Below are positions 47,790 to 56,876 of a DNA stretch of 64,000 nt, piece by piece; the first letter of the stretch is position 1; the number at the start of each line of letters is the position of its first letter. Below the pieces are notes generated by a model. The model did no database searches. It was not told the DNA's origin and was given only the letters and a program-made list of their open reading frames with translations. A program made the translations under genes and the position numbers. The stretch is from Lysinibacillus fusiformis (GTDB lineage Bacteria; Bacillota; Bacilli; Bacillales_A; Planococcaceae). The DNA lies in assembly GCA_030027265.1 (NCBI GenBank), contig JASENG010000004.1, positions 124,001-188,000 of the forward strand, written 5' to 3'.

Positions 47790-49073
47790 TTACAATTCCT
47801 GTCTCAATGCTTGAATAACTTCGATTTTCGTAGCATTACGAGCTGGTCGCAAGCCGGATAGAATAGCAACCGCTAAACTAATAGCCCCAGCTATCACGAC
47901 TAAACTCCATGGGATTAAAGAAAATGTAATCTGGTATGTCGATAAATCTTCCTCTGGTAGTGCGTAAGAAACCACGTATGGTAAAATCGCATTTGCTGCA
48001 AAACTGATGGCGTAAGATACGATAATTGCCAAAACTGTACCTAAAACACCGATAAATGTGCTTTCCATTAAAAATAACCGCTGAATTAGAGATGGAGAGG
48101 CACCTATGGCTTTTAATACACCAATTTCTCGTGTTCTTTCTGTAACTGCCATTGTCATCGTATTAAAGATTCCAATTGATGCAATAAGTATCGCGATTGT
48201 TCCGATAAAGATCAATCCTATTTTAAAGATTAGGAAGAACATATCAAGTTCCTCTAATTGTTCCACTTGCGAATACACCTGATAATTTTGCTCTTTCAAC
48301 TCATCAAGTACAGGCATAACATTTTCAATAGAATCAACGTAGATTGTCGAGGTTGGATATGTCACTAAATCTGGATACATGTCTAAAAGTGCATCGCTAA
48401 ATAGGATTTTTGTATCAGAAACCCAATCATAGGAAGGCTTTTTCGATATCCCGACAATTTTAAATGTAGCTGGTTCCAAATATTCCTGCAGCTCATCATC
48501 GAAAAATTGCAATGTGATTTCTTTATTTAAAAGCTCGCCCTTATACCCTTCCTCTGATCCATCATAATATGTGCCCGCTTCTTCAGCCTCTTTTGACTTC
48601 CGCTCAATTTCGGCCATATCTGCTTCATTCCATAAATTTTGAGCAAAATGATAGCCAACAACGATTTCATCTGCCTTTTCTGGCAAGCGACCTTCACTTA
48701 GATCGGAAGGAAGTTTTTTCTGTGCCGCCATATCGATAACGGAAGAATTGGATTCTCCTTCACGATCCTCTAACGTTGATTTAACCATGCCGCTAATATC
48801 AGCCTTATTTAAAACAACTTTCACATGATCGATTCCCTGGATATATGCTTGATCTTTTTCTGAAAGGGTATCGTCTCCCCAAAGTTCGATTTGCGTAATG
48901 GCTTCATCATTTAATAGTTCACTTTTTAAAGTATGTTGAATGCCAAAACCAATCGAAGCCAAAACGATTAAAAATGCACAGCCTATCATTGCGGCAAGCA
49001 CGGTCATGGTCACTCTAAGTTTATTTTTCTTCATATGCTGCATTACAAATTGTAATTGATCCTTAAATAACAT
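47790..49073 (-). CDS. ABC exporter permease, MacB/FtsX type
   Basis: The 427-residue protein has the MacB/FtsX plan: one N-terminal membrane helix (about 20-45, LRVTMTVLAAMIGCAFLIVL), a large extracytoplasmic domain (about 50-275) and three C-terminal helices (about 280-310, 330-360 and 390-415) with the conserved TREIGVLKAIGASPSLIQRL loop. Such permeases with a LolD-like ATPase expel peptides or act in envelope stress; the substrate here is unknown. Its start overlaps the ATPase gene by 11 nt. It points against all its neighbours and lies where B. subtilis has ylxY. Confidence 0.88.
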   Translation of the reverse strand: MLFKDQLQFVMQHMKKNKLRVTMTVLAAMIGCAFLIVLASIGFGIQHTLKSELLNDEAITQIELWGDDTLSEKDQAYIQGIDHVKVVLNKADISGMVKSTLEDREGESNSSVIDMAAQKKLPSDLSEGRLPEKADEIVVGYHFAQNLWNEADMAEIERKSKEAEEAGTYYDGSEEGYKGELLNKEITLQFFDDELQEYLEPATFKIVGISKKPSYDWVSDTKILFSDALLDMYPDLVTYPTSTIYVDSIENVMPVLDELKEQNYQVYSQVEQLEELDMFFLIFKIGLIFIGTIAILIASIGIFNTMTMAVTERTREIGVLKAIGASPSLIQRLFLMESTFIGVLGTVLAIIVSYAISFAANAILPYVVSYALPEEDLSTYQITFSLIPWSLVVIAGAISLAVAILSGLRPARNATKIEVIQALRQEL

Positions 49074-49758
49074 GGGTCATTCCTCCAACTAATAAGCCGT
49101 CTGTCATGCGAAGCTTGCAATCTGCAATGGAAGCAACTTCTTCGTCATGTGTAATAATGATAAAAGTTAAATTTTCTTCCTTGTTCAGCTTCTGGATTAG
49201 CGCCAAAATTTCTAGCTCCGTCTGAGAGTCCAGGCTTCCTGTAGGCTCGTCCGCCAAAATAATCGGCGGGTTTGTGATCATTGCCCTTGCAATTGATACG
49301 CGCTGCTGCTGTCCTCCTGAAAGCTCATTTGGATAATGATCGGCAACTTCCGTCAATCCAACTTTCTTTAGTAATTCAACAACTTTTTTCTCTCGAATTG
49401 CTCGACTTACCCCCTTCAATTTCAATGGAAGTTCAATGTTCTCGAAAACTGTTTGAGCCGGCAGCAATTGGAAGTTTTGAAAGATGAAACCGAAATGATT
49501 TAAACGAAATGCAGCGCTTTGTTTTTCGTTAAACTTAGAAATTTCAGTATTATTCACGATAATTGTGCCAGAATCAGGCCTCATGAATCCTGCGATAATT
49601 TGTAGCAAAGTTGATTTTCCGGAGCCGCTTTTTCCTACAACAGCGACAATTTCTCCCTGCTCAATGTGAAAGTTTATCCCTTTCAGTACTTCAACCTTTT
49701 TTTCATTTCCCTTCTTCCCAATTGTGAAGGTGTGGTGTAGTGATTCAACTGTAATCAT
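49063..49758 (-). CDS. ABC exporter ATPase, LolD/MacB type
   Basis: The 231-residue ATPase powers the adjacent permease. Seen: Walker [17 protein letters not shown] (about residue 39), Q-loop [20 protein letters not shown], signature [15 protein letters not shown], Walker [12 protein letters not shown] and the H-loop THDEE. This is the MacB/LolD/SalX subfamily by sequence pattern. It is the first gene of a two-gene minus-strand operon; upstream is a 274-nt divergent region before mlpA. Confidence 0.92.
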   Translation of the reverse strand: MITVESLHHTFTIGKKGNEKKVEVLKGINFHIEQGEIVAVVGKSGSGKSTLLQIIAGFMRPDSGTIIVNNTEISKFNEKQSAAFRLNHFGFIFQNFQLLPAQTVFENIELPLKLKGVSRAIREKKVVELLKKVGLTEVADHYPNELSGGQQQRVSIARAMITNPPIILADEPTGSLDSQTELEILALIQKLNKEENLTFIIITHDEEVASIADCKLRMTDGLLVGGMTHVI

Positions 49759-50032
49759 AGTCTTTTCAGTCCTTTATTCATTGTTACTCCCTATTGTAAT
49801 GGTTGTTTCTGAAGATTAAGGGAGGACAATTATGAAGAAATTCTTAAGAAAAACGAAATATGAATGAAAAATTAAAAGTTTCTAAGTTGAAGGTTCGAGG
49901 AGTTTAGCATATGATTAATCAAATGAGGACGGATGAAATTACGACTGCCGCAAGCTATCATTGAAAAAAGAGATAGCGATTAGCGAAGGATTCATCATGG
50001 TTGCAATTAAAAAGAGATAGGTAGGGGAAAAT

Positions 50033-51259
50033 TTGGTTACAGTTTATACTTGTCAAAACGGTGTTCGAATTGTTTCAGAGGAGATTCCTCATGTACGTTC
50101 CATCTCGGTCGGCATATGGGTAGGGGCAGGCTCCAGATTCGAGCTGCCGGAAGAAAACGGGATTACCCATTTTATTGAACACATGTTGTTTAAAGGAACG
50201 AAAACAAGATCAGCTAGACAAATCGCAGAAGAGTTTGACCGCATCGGTGGGGAAATCAATGCCTTCACCTCAAAGGAAAATACATGCTATTATGCAAAAG
50301 TTTTGGATCATCATGGGGAATTAGCTGTATCCATATTAGCGGATATGTTTTTTAACTCGACTTTTGATGCAAATGAATTAGATAAGGAACGTCAAGTAGT
50401 ATTGGAAGAAATCCTGATGAGCGAGGATGCACCAGATGATGATGTGCATGAGCAATTATGGCATGTCATGTATCCAACTGATGCTTTGGGATTACCGATT
50501 TTGGGAACAAGCAGAACACTATCGTCATTCAGTGCTGACACGATTCGTCATTATATGGAGAAATATTATTACCCGGAAAATATTGTCGTTTCAGTTGCAG
50601 GAAATGTGACAAAAGAATTACTTTTACATATTGAAGAACTTTTCGGTCGATATGAACGTTCGCCAAAAGCTGTAAATATCACATTGTCACATCCACAATT
50701 TCATTCAGGAAAATTTGTGAAAGAACGGGAAGTAGAGCAATCACACCTTGCTATTTCCTATCCTGCTATTGGCGTGAATGATCCAAGGCTGAATAGTTTT
50801 ATCGCATTAAATAACATTGTTGGCGGCAATATGTCTTCACGGCTATTTCAGGAAGTGAGGGAAGAACGCGGGTTGGCCTATACGATTTACTCCTATCAAT
50901 CCTGTTATGAAGATGTTGGTGTATTTACAATTTATGGAAGTACGAACAACCAACAATTAGCTGTTATGCACGATACGATTAATGAAACAATAAAAAAGGT
51001 GCGAACGGACGGAATTTCTGACACAGAGCTTCTTAATGCAAAAGAACAGCTTAAGGGCAGTTTTGTTTTGGGATTGGAGGGTACTAACTCCAGAATGAGC
51101 AGAAACGGACGCAATGAGCTAATTCATGGCAAACATAAATCCATCGATGAAATCATTGAAGAAATCGATCAAATATCCATGGAGAAAGTAAATGAGCTTA
51201 TTGATTCAATTTTATCTGTAGACCCAGCCATCGCTATTATTGGGCAAGGACTTAAATAA
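50033..51259 (+). CDS. mlpA: M16 zinc peptidase MlpA (YmxG)
   Basis: This is an insulinase-family (M16) metallopeptidase like B. subtilis MlpA/YmxG. The 408-residue protein has the inverted zinc motif HFIEH (H46, E49, H50 in THFIEHMLFKGTKTRSAR) and the downstream Glu in VVLEEILMSEDAPDDDVHE, plus the C-terminal R/Y pair region (MSSRLFQEVREERGLAYTIY). The start is a TTG (50033) with GTAGGGG upstream. It follows pnp in the B. subtilis order apart from the inserted ABC pair. The true substrate is not established. Confidence 0.93.
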   Translation: MVTVYTCQNGVRIVSEEIPHVRSISVGIWVGAGSRFELPEENGITHFIEHMLFKGTKTRSARQIAEEFDRIGGEINAFTSKENTCYYAKVLDHHGELAVSILADMFFNSTFDANELDKERQVVLEEILMSEDAPDDDVHEQLWHVMYPTDALGLPILGTSRTLSSFSADTIRHYMEKYYYPENIVVSVAGNVTKELLLHIEELFGRYERSPKAVNITLSHPQFHSGKFVKEREVEQSHLAISYPAIGVNDPRLNSFIALNNIVGGNMSSRLFQEVREERGLAYTIYSYQSCYEDVGVFTIYGSTNNQQLAVMHDTINETIKKVRTDGISDTELLNAKEQLKGSFVLGLEGTNSRMSRNGRNELIHGKHKSIDEIIEEIDQISMEKVNELIDSILSVDPAIAIIGQGLK

Positions 51260-51281
51260 ATAAAAGTGGTTGTCTCCATTG

Positions 51282-51304
51282 AAAAATGGCGGCAGCCATT
51301 TTTT
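51282..51304 (+). terminator. Intrinsic terminator after mlpA
   Basis: AAAAATGGC (51282-51290) pairs with GCCATTTTT (51295-51303) around a GGCA tetraloop; the T-run is part of the stem. Confidence 0.8.
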
Positions 51305-51599
51305 AGTTTGCAAAGGATGTTTTTTGCTAGTAATGGCGAATTTTATGTTTTTCTGAGTGGATTAGTAATAATGTGTAGGTCCCATTCAGTAAATTAAAGT
51401 ATATGAGATAGCCTTTATAGTAAATAAACGGGTTCACACATCCCAAAACTTGACTCGAAAATGTTATTTATAAGCTTTTAGACTGGTCCAAATTTCAAGG
51501 ATTGTTATGCCGCAAATTGCCTTCAATCAATTTACCCATGAAAAGTATTTTCATATCTGAAACAACGTCTGCCGTATGAAGCAGAAAGAAAAAAGGGGC

Positions 51600-51627
51600 A
51601 CCAACGTTTCTTAGGCTGCATATAGTA
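51600..51627 (+). promoter_or_regulatory. Candidate sigma-K promoter of ymxH-dpaA-dpaB
   Basis: AC (51600-51601), 17 nt, then CATATAGTA (51619-51627) match the sigma-K consensus as I know it (AC, 16-17 nt, CATAnnnTA). Sigma-K is the late mother-cell sigma factor that drives spoVF in B. subtilis, so position and meaning agree. The start point would be about 27 nt before ymxH's ATG, just ahead of GGAGGAGGG. Confidence 0.65.
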
Positions 51628-51654
51628 ACAATAAGCTCATGGAGGAGGGAAAAC

Positions 51655-51921
51655 ATGCTGCTATCGGAGCTTGCGGAAAAGGAATTAATCGAAATGGAAA
51701 ATGGTGTGAGGTATGGCTATTTATCTGAAACGGAATGCTTATTTGATCCAAAATCAGGCAAGATTATGGGTTTTGAATTACATGAGCAAACTTCCAAAAT
51801 GCCATTCCAAAAGAAAAAAGCAACTGCACCGCTATTTATTCCTTGGGAAGAAATTCATCTGATTGGTGAAGATCGAATTTTATTCCACCGAACATCATCA
51901 AAAAGAAGGCAGTTTGAATAA
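51655..51921 (+). CDS. ymxH: YlmC/YmxH family PRC-barrel sporulation protein
   Basis: The 88-residue protein is a PRC-barrel protein of the YlmC/YmxH sporulation family, whose molecular role is unknown. Seen: LLSELAEKELIEMENGVRYG, a KSGKIMGFEL strand and IPWEEIHLIGEDRILFH at the end. GGAGGAGGG precedes the ATG. The stop overlaps the dpaA start (TAATG), and a sigma-K-like promoter lies upstream, so it appears to share one late-sporulation operon with dipicolinate synthase. Confidence 0.9.
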   Translation: MLLSELAEKELIEMENGVRYGYLSETECLFDPKSGKIMGFELHEQTSKMPFQKKKATAPLFIPWEEIHLIGEDRILFHRTSSKRRQFE

Positions 51922-52703
51922 TGACTGAAGAGAAATGGCTCGTTGTAGGTACAGATATGCGCATGAAAATATTAGCGAAGAATTTGAGCAACGATAACCG
52001 AACAGTTTATTATAAAAATTTAGCAGTGTGGGATGAAGAGCTTAACAAAACAGTTCTTGAATTTCATCCTGACTTTGTTGTGCTGCCCATCAATCCTTTG
52101 CCAGTAGAAGTACCGCTAGTATTTGGGTTATCCAAGGCAGTGATATTTGCCGGGAAGTTAAATGATGAGTGGCGCGAAATCTTAGAAGACAATGAAATTC
52201 ATTTTTATTTAGAAGATGAAGGATTCATATGGCACAATGCCGTGTTAACAGCAGAAGCTTTTATATCTACCTTTTATAATACCAAAAGAGCAATGTTAGG
52301 GAAAAAGTTCATCATTACCGGTTTTGGCCGAGTGGCGAAAATGGTTGCCCATAGTTTAAGGAGCCTCGGAGCAGAAGTATGCATCGCGGTGCGTTCCAAT
52401 GTGCAGCTGAATGAAGCTAGGGCATTCCGTTATGAAGCTGTGGATATCAATGATGTAGGAGAAATCGAAGGCGATTTCTTTATTAACACAATTCCTGCAA
52501 AATGGCTGGATGAACAATTTAATGCGAAAATCACGATACCAATTTTTGATTTAGCCTCCTATCCAGGGTGTTTACAAGATGGAATTACTAGAAAGCAGTA
52601 TGAGCTGTTGCCTGCATTGCCAGGAAAGTTTTTCCCTGAAGATGCTGGAAATGTACTATATGAATCAATTGTTGAACAATTAAGGAGGAGACACACTTGC
52701 TAG
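51921..52703 (+). CDS. dpaA: Dipicolinate synthase subunit A
   Basis: DpaA (SpoVFA) is the dehydrogenase-like subunit that, with DpaB, makes dipicolinic acid from dihydrodipicolinate in the mother cell. The 260-residue protein has an N-terminal flavodoxin-like region and a Rossmann domain (KKFIITGFGRVAKMVAHSLR, about residues 130-150). It overlaps ymxH upstream and dpaB downstream (7 nt). This gene is strong evidence for an endospore former. Confidence 0.95.
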   Translation: MTEEKWLVVGTDMRMKILAKNLSNDNRTVYYKNLAVWDEELNKTVLEFHPDFVVLPINPLPVEVPLVFGLSKAVIFAGKLNDEWREILEDNEIHFYLEDEGFIWHNAVLTAEAFISTFYNTKRAMLGKKFIITGFGRVAKMVAHSLRSLGAEVCIAVRSNVQLNEARAFRYEAVDINDVGEIEGDFFINTIPAKWLDEQFNAKITIPIFDLASYPGCLQDGITRKQYELLPALPGKFFPEDAGNVLYESIVEQLRRRHTC

Positions 52704-53281
52704 AAGGTAAACGAATAGGTCTAGGTATAACAGCATCCCATTGTACGTATGAAGACGTGGTTCCGAAAATTGAGAACTTCACAAAAGTGGGAGCTACGGT
52801 AGTTCCTATTATTACTCATTCCGTGTTAACAGCCGCAACGCGATTTGGAACTGGGGAAGAATGGATCCAAAAAATCGAAGCACTAACTGGAGAGAAAGTC
52901 GTTTCTTCCATTGTAGAGGCTGAACCATTCGGACCGAAAAATCCATTAGATTGCATGGTCATTGCACCAATGACAGGTAATTCAATTAGTAAATTTGCGA
53001 ATGCCTCAACAGACAGTCCTGTTTTAATGGCGGCTAAAGCAACTCTACGTAATGGATCACCAGTAGTTTTAGGGATTTCGACAAATGATGCCCTTGGTCT
53101 GAACGGGGTAAACATCATGAAGCTAATGAACTCAAAAAATATTTATTTCATTCCATTTGGTCAAGACGATCCAGTGAACAAACCAAATTCTCTAATCTCT
53201 GACTTCACAAAAATGGTAGATACCGTTGAACATGCCATCAATCACAAAAAACAACTGCAGCCGCTCTTAATCCAATATTAA
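52697..53281 (+). CDS. dpaB: Dipicolinate synthase subunit B (flavoprotein)
   Basis: DpaB (SpoVFB) is the flavoprotein subunit of dipicolinate synthase. The 194-residue protein shows the flavoprotein start GKRIGLGITASHCTYEDV, MVIAPMTGNSISKFANASTD, and ATLRNGSPVVLGISTNDALG. The start is a TTG (52697) with TAAGGAGGAG upstream inside dpaA, so the two subunits are translationally coupled. Confidence 0.95.
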   Translation: MLEGKRIGLGITASHCTYEDVVPKIENFTKVGATVVPIITHSVLTAATRFGTGEEWIQKIEALTGEKVVSSIVEAEPFGPKNPLDCMVIAPMTGNSISKFANASTDSPVLMAAKATLRNGSPVVLGISTNDALGLNGVNIMKLMNSKNIYFIPFGQDDPVNKPNSLISDFTKMVDTVEHAINHKKQLQPLLIQY

Positions 53282-53366
53282 AATAACTAAAAATTCTAAC
53301 ACAACTAGTCCTTTTTATGATACAATTTTCAACATTATGTTACTTGTATTTGAGGAGAGATGAGTT

Positions 53367-54404
53367 ATGGCCAAAGAATTGACAGTTGCCATTGTAGGTG
53401 CAACAGGAGCAGTAGGAACAAAAATGAAAGAACAACTTTTAAAACGTAATTTTCCGATTAAACATATAAAATTTTTAGCTTCAGCTCGTTCTGCTGGAAC
53501 AGAAATTGAATTCGGCGGTAAAACTTATACTATTGAAGAAGCTACACCGCAAAGCTTTGAAGGAGTAGATGTCGCGCTATTCTCAGCAGGCGGTTCAGTT
53601 TCAGCAAAATTAGCTCCAGAAGCAGCCAAACGCGGGGCTGTGGTAATTGACAATACAAGTCATTTCCGCATGCATCCGGATGTACCATTAGTGGTACCTG
53701 AAGTAAATAGAGAAGATTTAGCGAAGCATAACGGAATTATTGCCAATCCTAACTGTTCAACGATTCAAATGGTTGCAGCGCTGCAGCCAATCCGCCAACA
53801 ATTTGGCTTAACAAACGTAATCGTTTCAACTTACCAAGCCGTGTCAGGTTCAGGTGTTTCTGCGATTGAAGAACTACGTGGGCAAAGTGCCGAGTGGGAT
53901 GCTGGCAAAAACGTAGAAGCGAAAATCCTTCCAGTAAAATCAGATAAAAAGCATTATCCGATTGCACGTAATGTCATTCCGCAAATTGACGTATTTACGG
54001 AAAATGGCTTTACATACGAAGAAATGAAAATGATCAACGAAACGAAAAAAATCATGCACATGCCTGACCTTCCAGTTGCCGCAACATGTGTACGTGTTCC
54101 CGTTGTTTCAGGACATTCTGAGTCAGTTTATATCGAAGTAGAAAAAGAGGCTAGCGTGCAAGAAATTTTTGATGTGTTGCGAAATGCTCCAGGCATTGTT
54201 CTACAAGATGATATTACAACGCAAGACTATCCAATGCCTTTATTTGTTGAAGGGGAAGATCCAGTGTATGTTGGCCGTATTCGCCAAGACCTATCAAACA
54301 AAAAAGGATTCCATCTATGGATCGTATCAGACAATTTACTAAAAGGTGCAGCTTTAAACTCAATTCAAATTGCCGAAAGCATGTTAGAGGATAATTTACT
54401 CTAA
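53367..54404 (+). CDS. asd: Aspartate-semialdehyde dehydrogenase
   Basis: Asd reduces aspartyl phosphate to aspartate semialdehyde for lysine, diaminopimelate, threonine and methionine. The 345-residue protein has the NADP loop [33 protein letters not shown], the catalytic Cys in [10 protein letters not shown] (about residue 129) and the late His region [28 protein letters not shown]-type site precedes the ATG. It feeds dapA 13 nt downstream. A TACAAT at 53321-53326 may be part of a promoter with a poor -35. Confidence 0.97.
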   Translation: MAKELTVAIVGATGAVGTKMKEQLLKRNFPIKHIKFLASARSAGTEIEFGGKTYTIEEATPQSFEGVDVALFSAGGSVSAKLAPEAAKRGAVVIDNTSHFRMHPDVPLVVPEVNREDLAKHNGIIANPNCSTIQMVAALQPIRQQFGLTNVIVSTYQAVSGSGVSAIEELRGQSAEWDAGKNVEAKILPVKSDKKHYPIARNVIPQIDVFTENGFTYEEMKMINETKKIMHMPDLPVAATCVRVPVVSGHSESVYIEVEKEASVQEIFDVLRNAPGIVLQDDITTQDYPMPLFVEGEDPVYVGRIRQDLSNKKGFHLWIVSDNLLKGAALNSIQIAESMLEDNLL

Positions 54405-54417
54405 GGGGTGTTTTAAA

Positions 54418-55320
54418 GTGGATTTAGGTCGAGTTGCTACTGCAATGATTACCCCATTCGACGACAATGGAGAAATTAATTATGAAGTAGCAGAGCGAGT
54501 AATTGAGCACTTAATATCAAATGGCACAGATTCGATTGTAGTATGCGGTACGACAGGTGAAACCCCGACATTATCAATACCGGAAAAAAGAGCCTTTATC
54601 GACTTTACCATCAAAAAGGTCAATAAACGGATTCCGGTTATTGCCGGTGTTGGATACAATGACACTGCATACACAATCGAAGCTACGAAAGTGGTTGAAG
54701 CATTTGGTGCTGACGGTATCATGGTCGTGGCACCTTTCTATAACAAGCCCAACCAAAGAGGGATATACGCCCACTTTGAGGCAGTAGCGAATATAACGGA
54801 TTTGCCGATTGTTGTGTATAATGTACCAGGACGTACTGGTGTCAACATTTCATCTGACACAACAATCGCATTAAGCAAAATTCCTAATATCTGCATTATA
54901 AAAGAAGCTAGCGGCAGTTTAGAACAAATGACTGAAATTTTAAGAGGTGTTTCCGAGGACACATTCGTGTACAGCGGAGACGATGCCTTAACACTGCCGC
55001 TAGTTTCCATCGGGGGTCGCGGCGTCATTTCCGTTGCTTCCCATGTGATTGGAAACGAAATGCAAGCAATGCTTTGTGCATACGAAGAAGGTCGCCACAA
55101 AGTTGCGCATGCATACCATCAAGCCATGCTGCCACTAGCCAAGCAATTATTCGTAGATCCAAACCCAGTACCAGTCAAATACGCACTAAGCAAACTAGGC
55201 TTCCCAGTCGAACACGTCCGTCTGCCGCTGGTCGGTATGCTGGACGAAGACAAAAAGAAATACGATAAAATCTGGGAAGAATTTCAAGAAAAGGTCCAAG
55301 AGATAAAGAGCCACTCATAG
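54418..55320 (+). CDS. dapA: 4-hydroxy-tetrahydrodipicolinate synthase
   Basis: DapA condenses aspartate semialdehyde with pyruvate, giving the precursor of both diaminopimelate and dipicolinate. The 300-residue protein has GTTGETPTL near residue 43, YNVPGRTGVN with the active-site Tyr (about 134), and the Schiff-base Lys in ICIIKEASGS (about 162). The start is GTG with AAGGGGTG upstream. In B. subtilis dapG lies between asd and dapA; here it is absent. Confidence 0.97.
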   Translation: MDLGRVATAMITPFDDNGEINYEVAERVIEHLISNGTDSIVVCGTTGETPTLSIPEKRAFIDFTIKKVNKRIPVIAGVGYNDTAYTIEATKVVEAFGADGIMVVAPFYNKPNQRGIYAHFEAVANITDLPIVVYNVPGRTGVNISSDTTIALSKIPNICIIKEASGSLEQMTEILRGVSEDTFVYSGDDALTLPLVSIGGRGVISVASHVIGNEMQAMLCAYEEGRHKVAHAYHQAMLPLAKQLFVDPNPVPVKYALSKLGFPVEHVRLPLVGMLDEDKKKYDKIWEEFQEKVQEIKSHS

Positions 55321-55334
55321 GGGGGCACGCGGAG

Positions 55335-55368
55335 AAAGCAAACACTGATTTATGGTGTTTGCTTTTTT
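55335..55368 (+). terminator. Intrinsic terminator after dapA
   Basis: AAAGCAAACAC (55335-55345) pairs with GTGTTTGCTTT (55355-55365), an 11-bp stem followed by more T. Confidence 0.88.
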
Positions 55369-55510
55369 GGTGTTGGGTGGTAAACCTTTAAGGTGATAGG
55401 GCATGAGGATATGGGATATACTGGTTTTCATTCGTAATATGTCCATTGACGAACACTATACTGCTTGAAATTCCTATGAAGAATTTTTTGTACTCTTCTT
55501 TTTTTCGGAA

Positions 55511-56341
55511 TTATATTGCACCATTCAAATATCTGGTTGGTTGTAATTTTTTTTGAGGAAAAAGCAGCTTAAATTCTTTTATACTTCGCAATACCGCAGT
55601 TTCGACTAATTCATCGTTTCCACAAACTGTACAGATACATTTCATTCCTTCGATTTTTGTGATAGATGAGCTGCATTCAGTACAAAGTATTCCTTTACTT
55701 AAATCTTGATAGTTAAATAGGGGGATTTGTTGATGATTAATCTCTTCAATATGTAGGTTTGCTAATTTATCAGCTAGTTTTTTATGCTGATCTTGTAATT
55801 TTGATTGGTTGGAATTTAGATTCTTTAAAAAGCGGTCCAGCTGAGTTGGGAATATAAAAGGTTTATCAGTAGGTGCCTGATATAAGGTGAAATGGGGGTT
55901 TACAAAAATGACTAAACCTTGAATTGGAAATGTGTAGTTGAGTTTGTGTAATAATTGACTCAAGAGAGATTCACTACGGGTTAATTGAATTAACGGATTG
56001 GAAATTTCTAATCGGTCCTTCGTTAATAACCGATCAGATTTGTAGTAATAATCCCCTTCATAATTTTTTATTTCACAGAGATATACAAGGTTGTTTGTAA
56101 TGATTAAAGTGTCAATTTGAAATGTTTGATTATTAGTTTTAAGTAATAAGTTGTTCAAAACTAAGCAGTCACTTTCAAGGTTGTTTGTTAGTGAATCAAA
56201 CAAAAGCTCACCTTCAAATCCTTTTCGTAAGTTTGAGTAATTCTGTTGGTCAAATTTTGATAACTGCATACGATGATTGAGTGAGTTTAAAATTATTAGT
56301 TCAGCTGGTTCAGTTCTAGCTTTATATAGCAGAGTCCTCAT
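55511..56341 (-). CDS. NERD-domain protein with C-terminal zinc ribbon
   Basis: The 276-residue protein carries a nuclease-related (NERD) domain in residues about 40-160. The likely restriction-endonuclease-like core is FEGELLFDSL, then QIDTLIITNNLVYLCEIKN with the D...E-x-K pattern. A Cys cluster near the C-terminus (LCTEC and CICTVC, about 220-245) looks like a zinc ribbon. It has no signal peptide. The nuclease activity of such single-NERD proteins in Bacillus is unproven. It is alone on the minus strand between dapA and rnjB. The purine-rich GAAAGG sits almost against the ATG, tighter than usual. Confidence 0.82.
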   Translation of the reverse strand: MRTLLYKARTEPAELIILNSLNHRMQLSKFDQQNYSNLRKGFEGELLFDSLTNNLESDCLVLNNLLLKTNNQTFQIDTLIITNNLVYLCEIKNYEGDYYYKSDRLLTKDRLEISNPLIQLTRSESLLSQLLHKLNYTFPIQGLVIFVNPHFTLYQAPTDKPFIFPTQLDRFLKNLNSNQSKLQDQHKKLADKLANLHIEEINHQQIPLFNYQDLSKGILCTECSSSITKIEGMKCICTVCGNDELVETAVLRSIKEFKLLFPQKKLQPTRYLNGAI

Positions 56342-56460
56342 CCTTTCAACAGTGATACAAATATTTTAACTGATAAGTTAGAATATTACTAATTATTATT
56401 AATTTTACTATAGAGGTAAGTAAGATGAAGTACTTTTTAGTAGTTGAACGTGAGGTAGAA

Positions 56461-56732
56461 GAGCATCAAAAGGTGAATGAAGCCTTTATGGTAAGGAGAA
56501 CAACCGTGAAAAGTGCATCATAAGGAGAATGAAGCCCTTTTGGTAAGAGGAACAAGCGGGAGAAGTGCATCATAAGGAGAATGAAGCCCTTTTGGTAAGA
56601 GGAACAAGCGGGAGAAGTGCATCATAAGGAGAATGAAGCCCTTTTGGTAAGGGGAACAAGCGAGAAAAGTGCATCAAAAGGGGAATGAAGCCCTTATGGA
56701 ATAAAAAACAAACCAGAAAAGTGCATCATATC
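56461..56732. repeat. 52-bp tandem repeat array
   Basis: The anchor GTGCATCA (GAGCATCA in the first) begins at 56461, 56513, 56565, 56617, 56669 and 56721, exactly 52 bp apart each time. Units 2 and 3 are identical; units 1, 4 and 5 have diverged; the sixth is cut after about 12 nt. Each unit includes an AAGGAGAATGAAGCCC-type core and a TAAGAGGAACAAGCG part. As 52 is not a multiple of three, a protein repeat is excluded. Identical inner and worn outer units are what slippage or unequal crossing-over produces. Confidence 0.93.
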
Positions 56733-56847
56733 ATCTTTCCTTAAATGAACTATAGCTATCTCCCTACTCGCTTACCCCCAAACTCTCCCATCCCTTATCC
56801 ACAAAACCCAACAACCTCCATACTTTGTAAAAAATTCGCTTTTTTAT

Positions 56848-56876
56848 TTGTGCTTCACCGACCGACACCGTATAAT
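56848..56876 (+). promoter_or_regulatory. Sigma-A promoter of rnjB
   Basis: TTGTGC (56848-56853) and a perfect TATAAT (56871-56876) are 17 nt apart, with the start point about 38 nt before the GTG start. Confidence 0.75.

Larger units (their letters stand above)
51260..51654 (+). other. mlpA-ymxH gap
   Basis: The 395-nt gap contains the mlpA terminator (51282-51304), about 290 nt with nothing I recognise, and a sigma-K-type promoter (51600-51627). No gene is visible. Confidence 0.6.

Noticed and set aside
56425-56523. A 32-codon frame with GAGGTAAGTAAG upstream, entering the 52-bp array
   Set aside because: Two thirds of it is repeat sequence and it stops inside the array; a possible site was noted but there is no family evidence.
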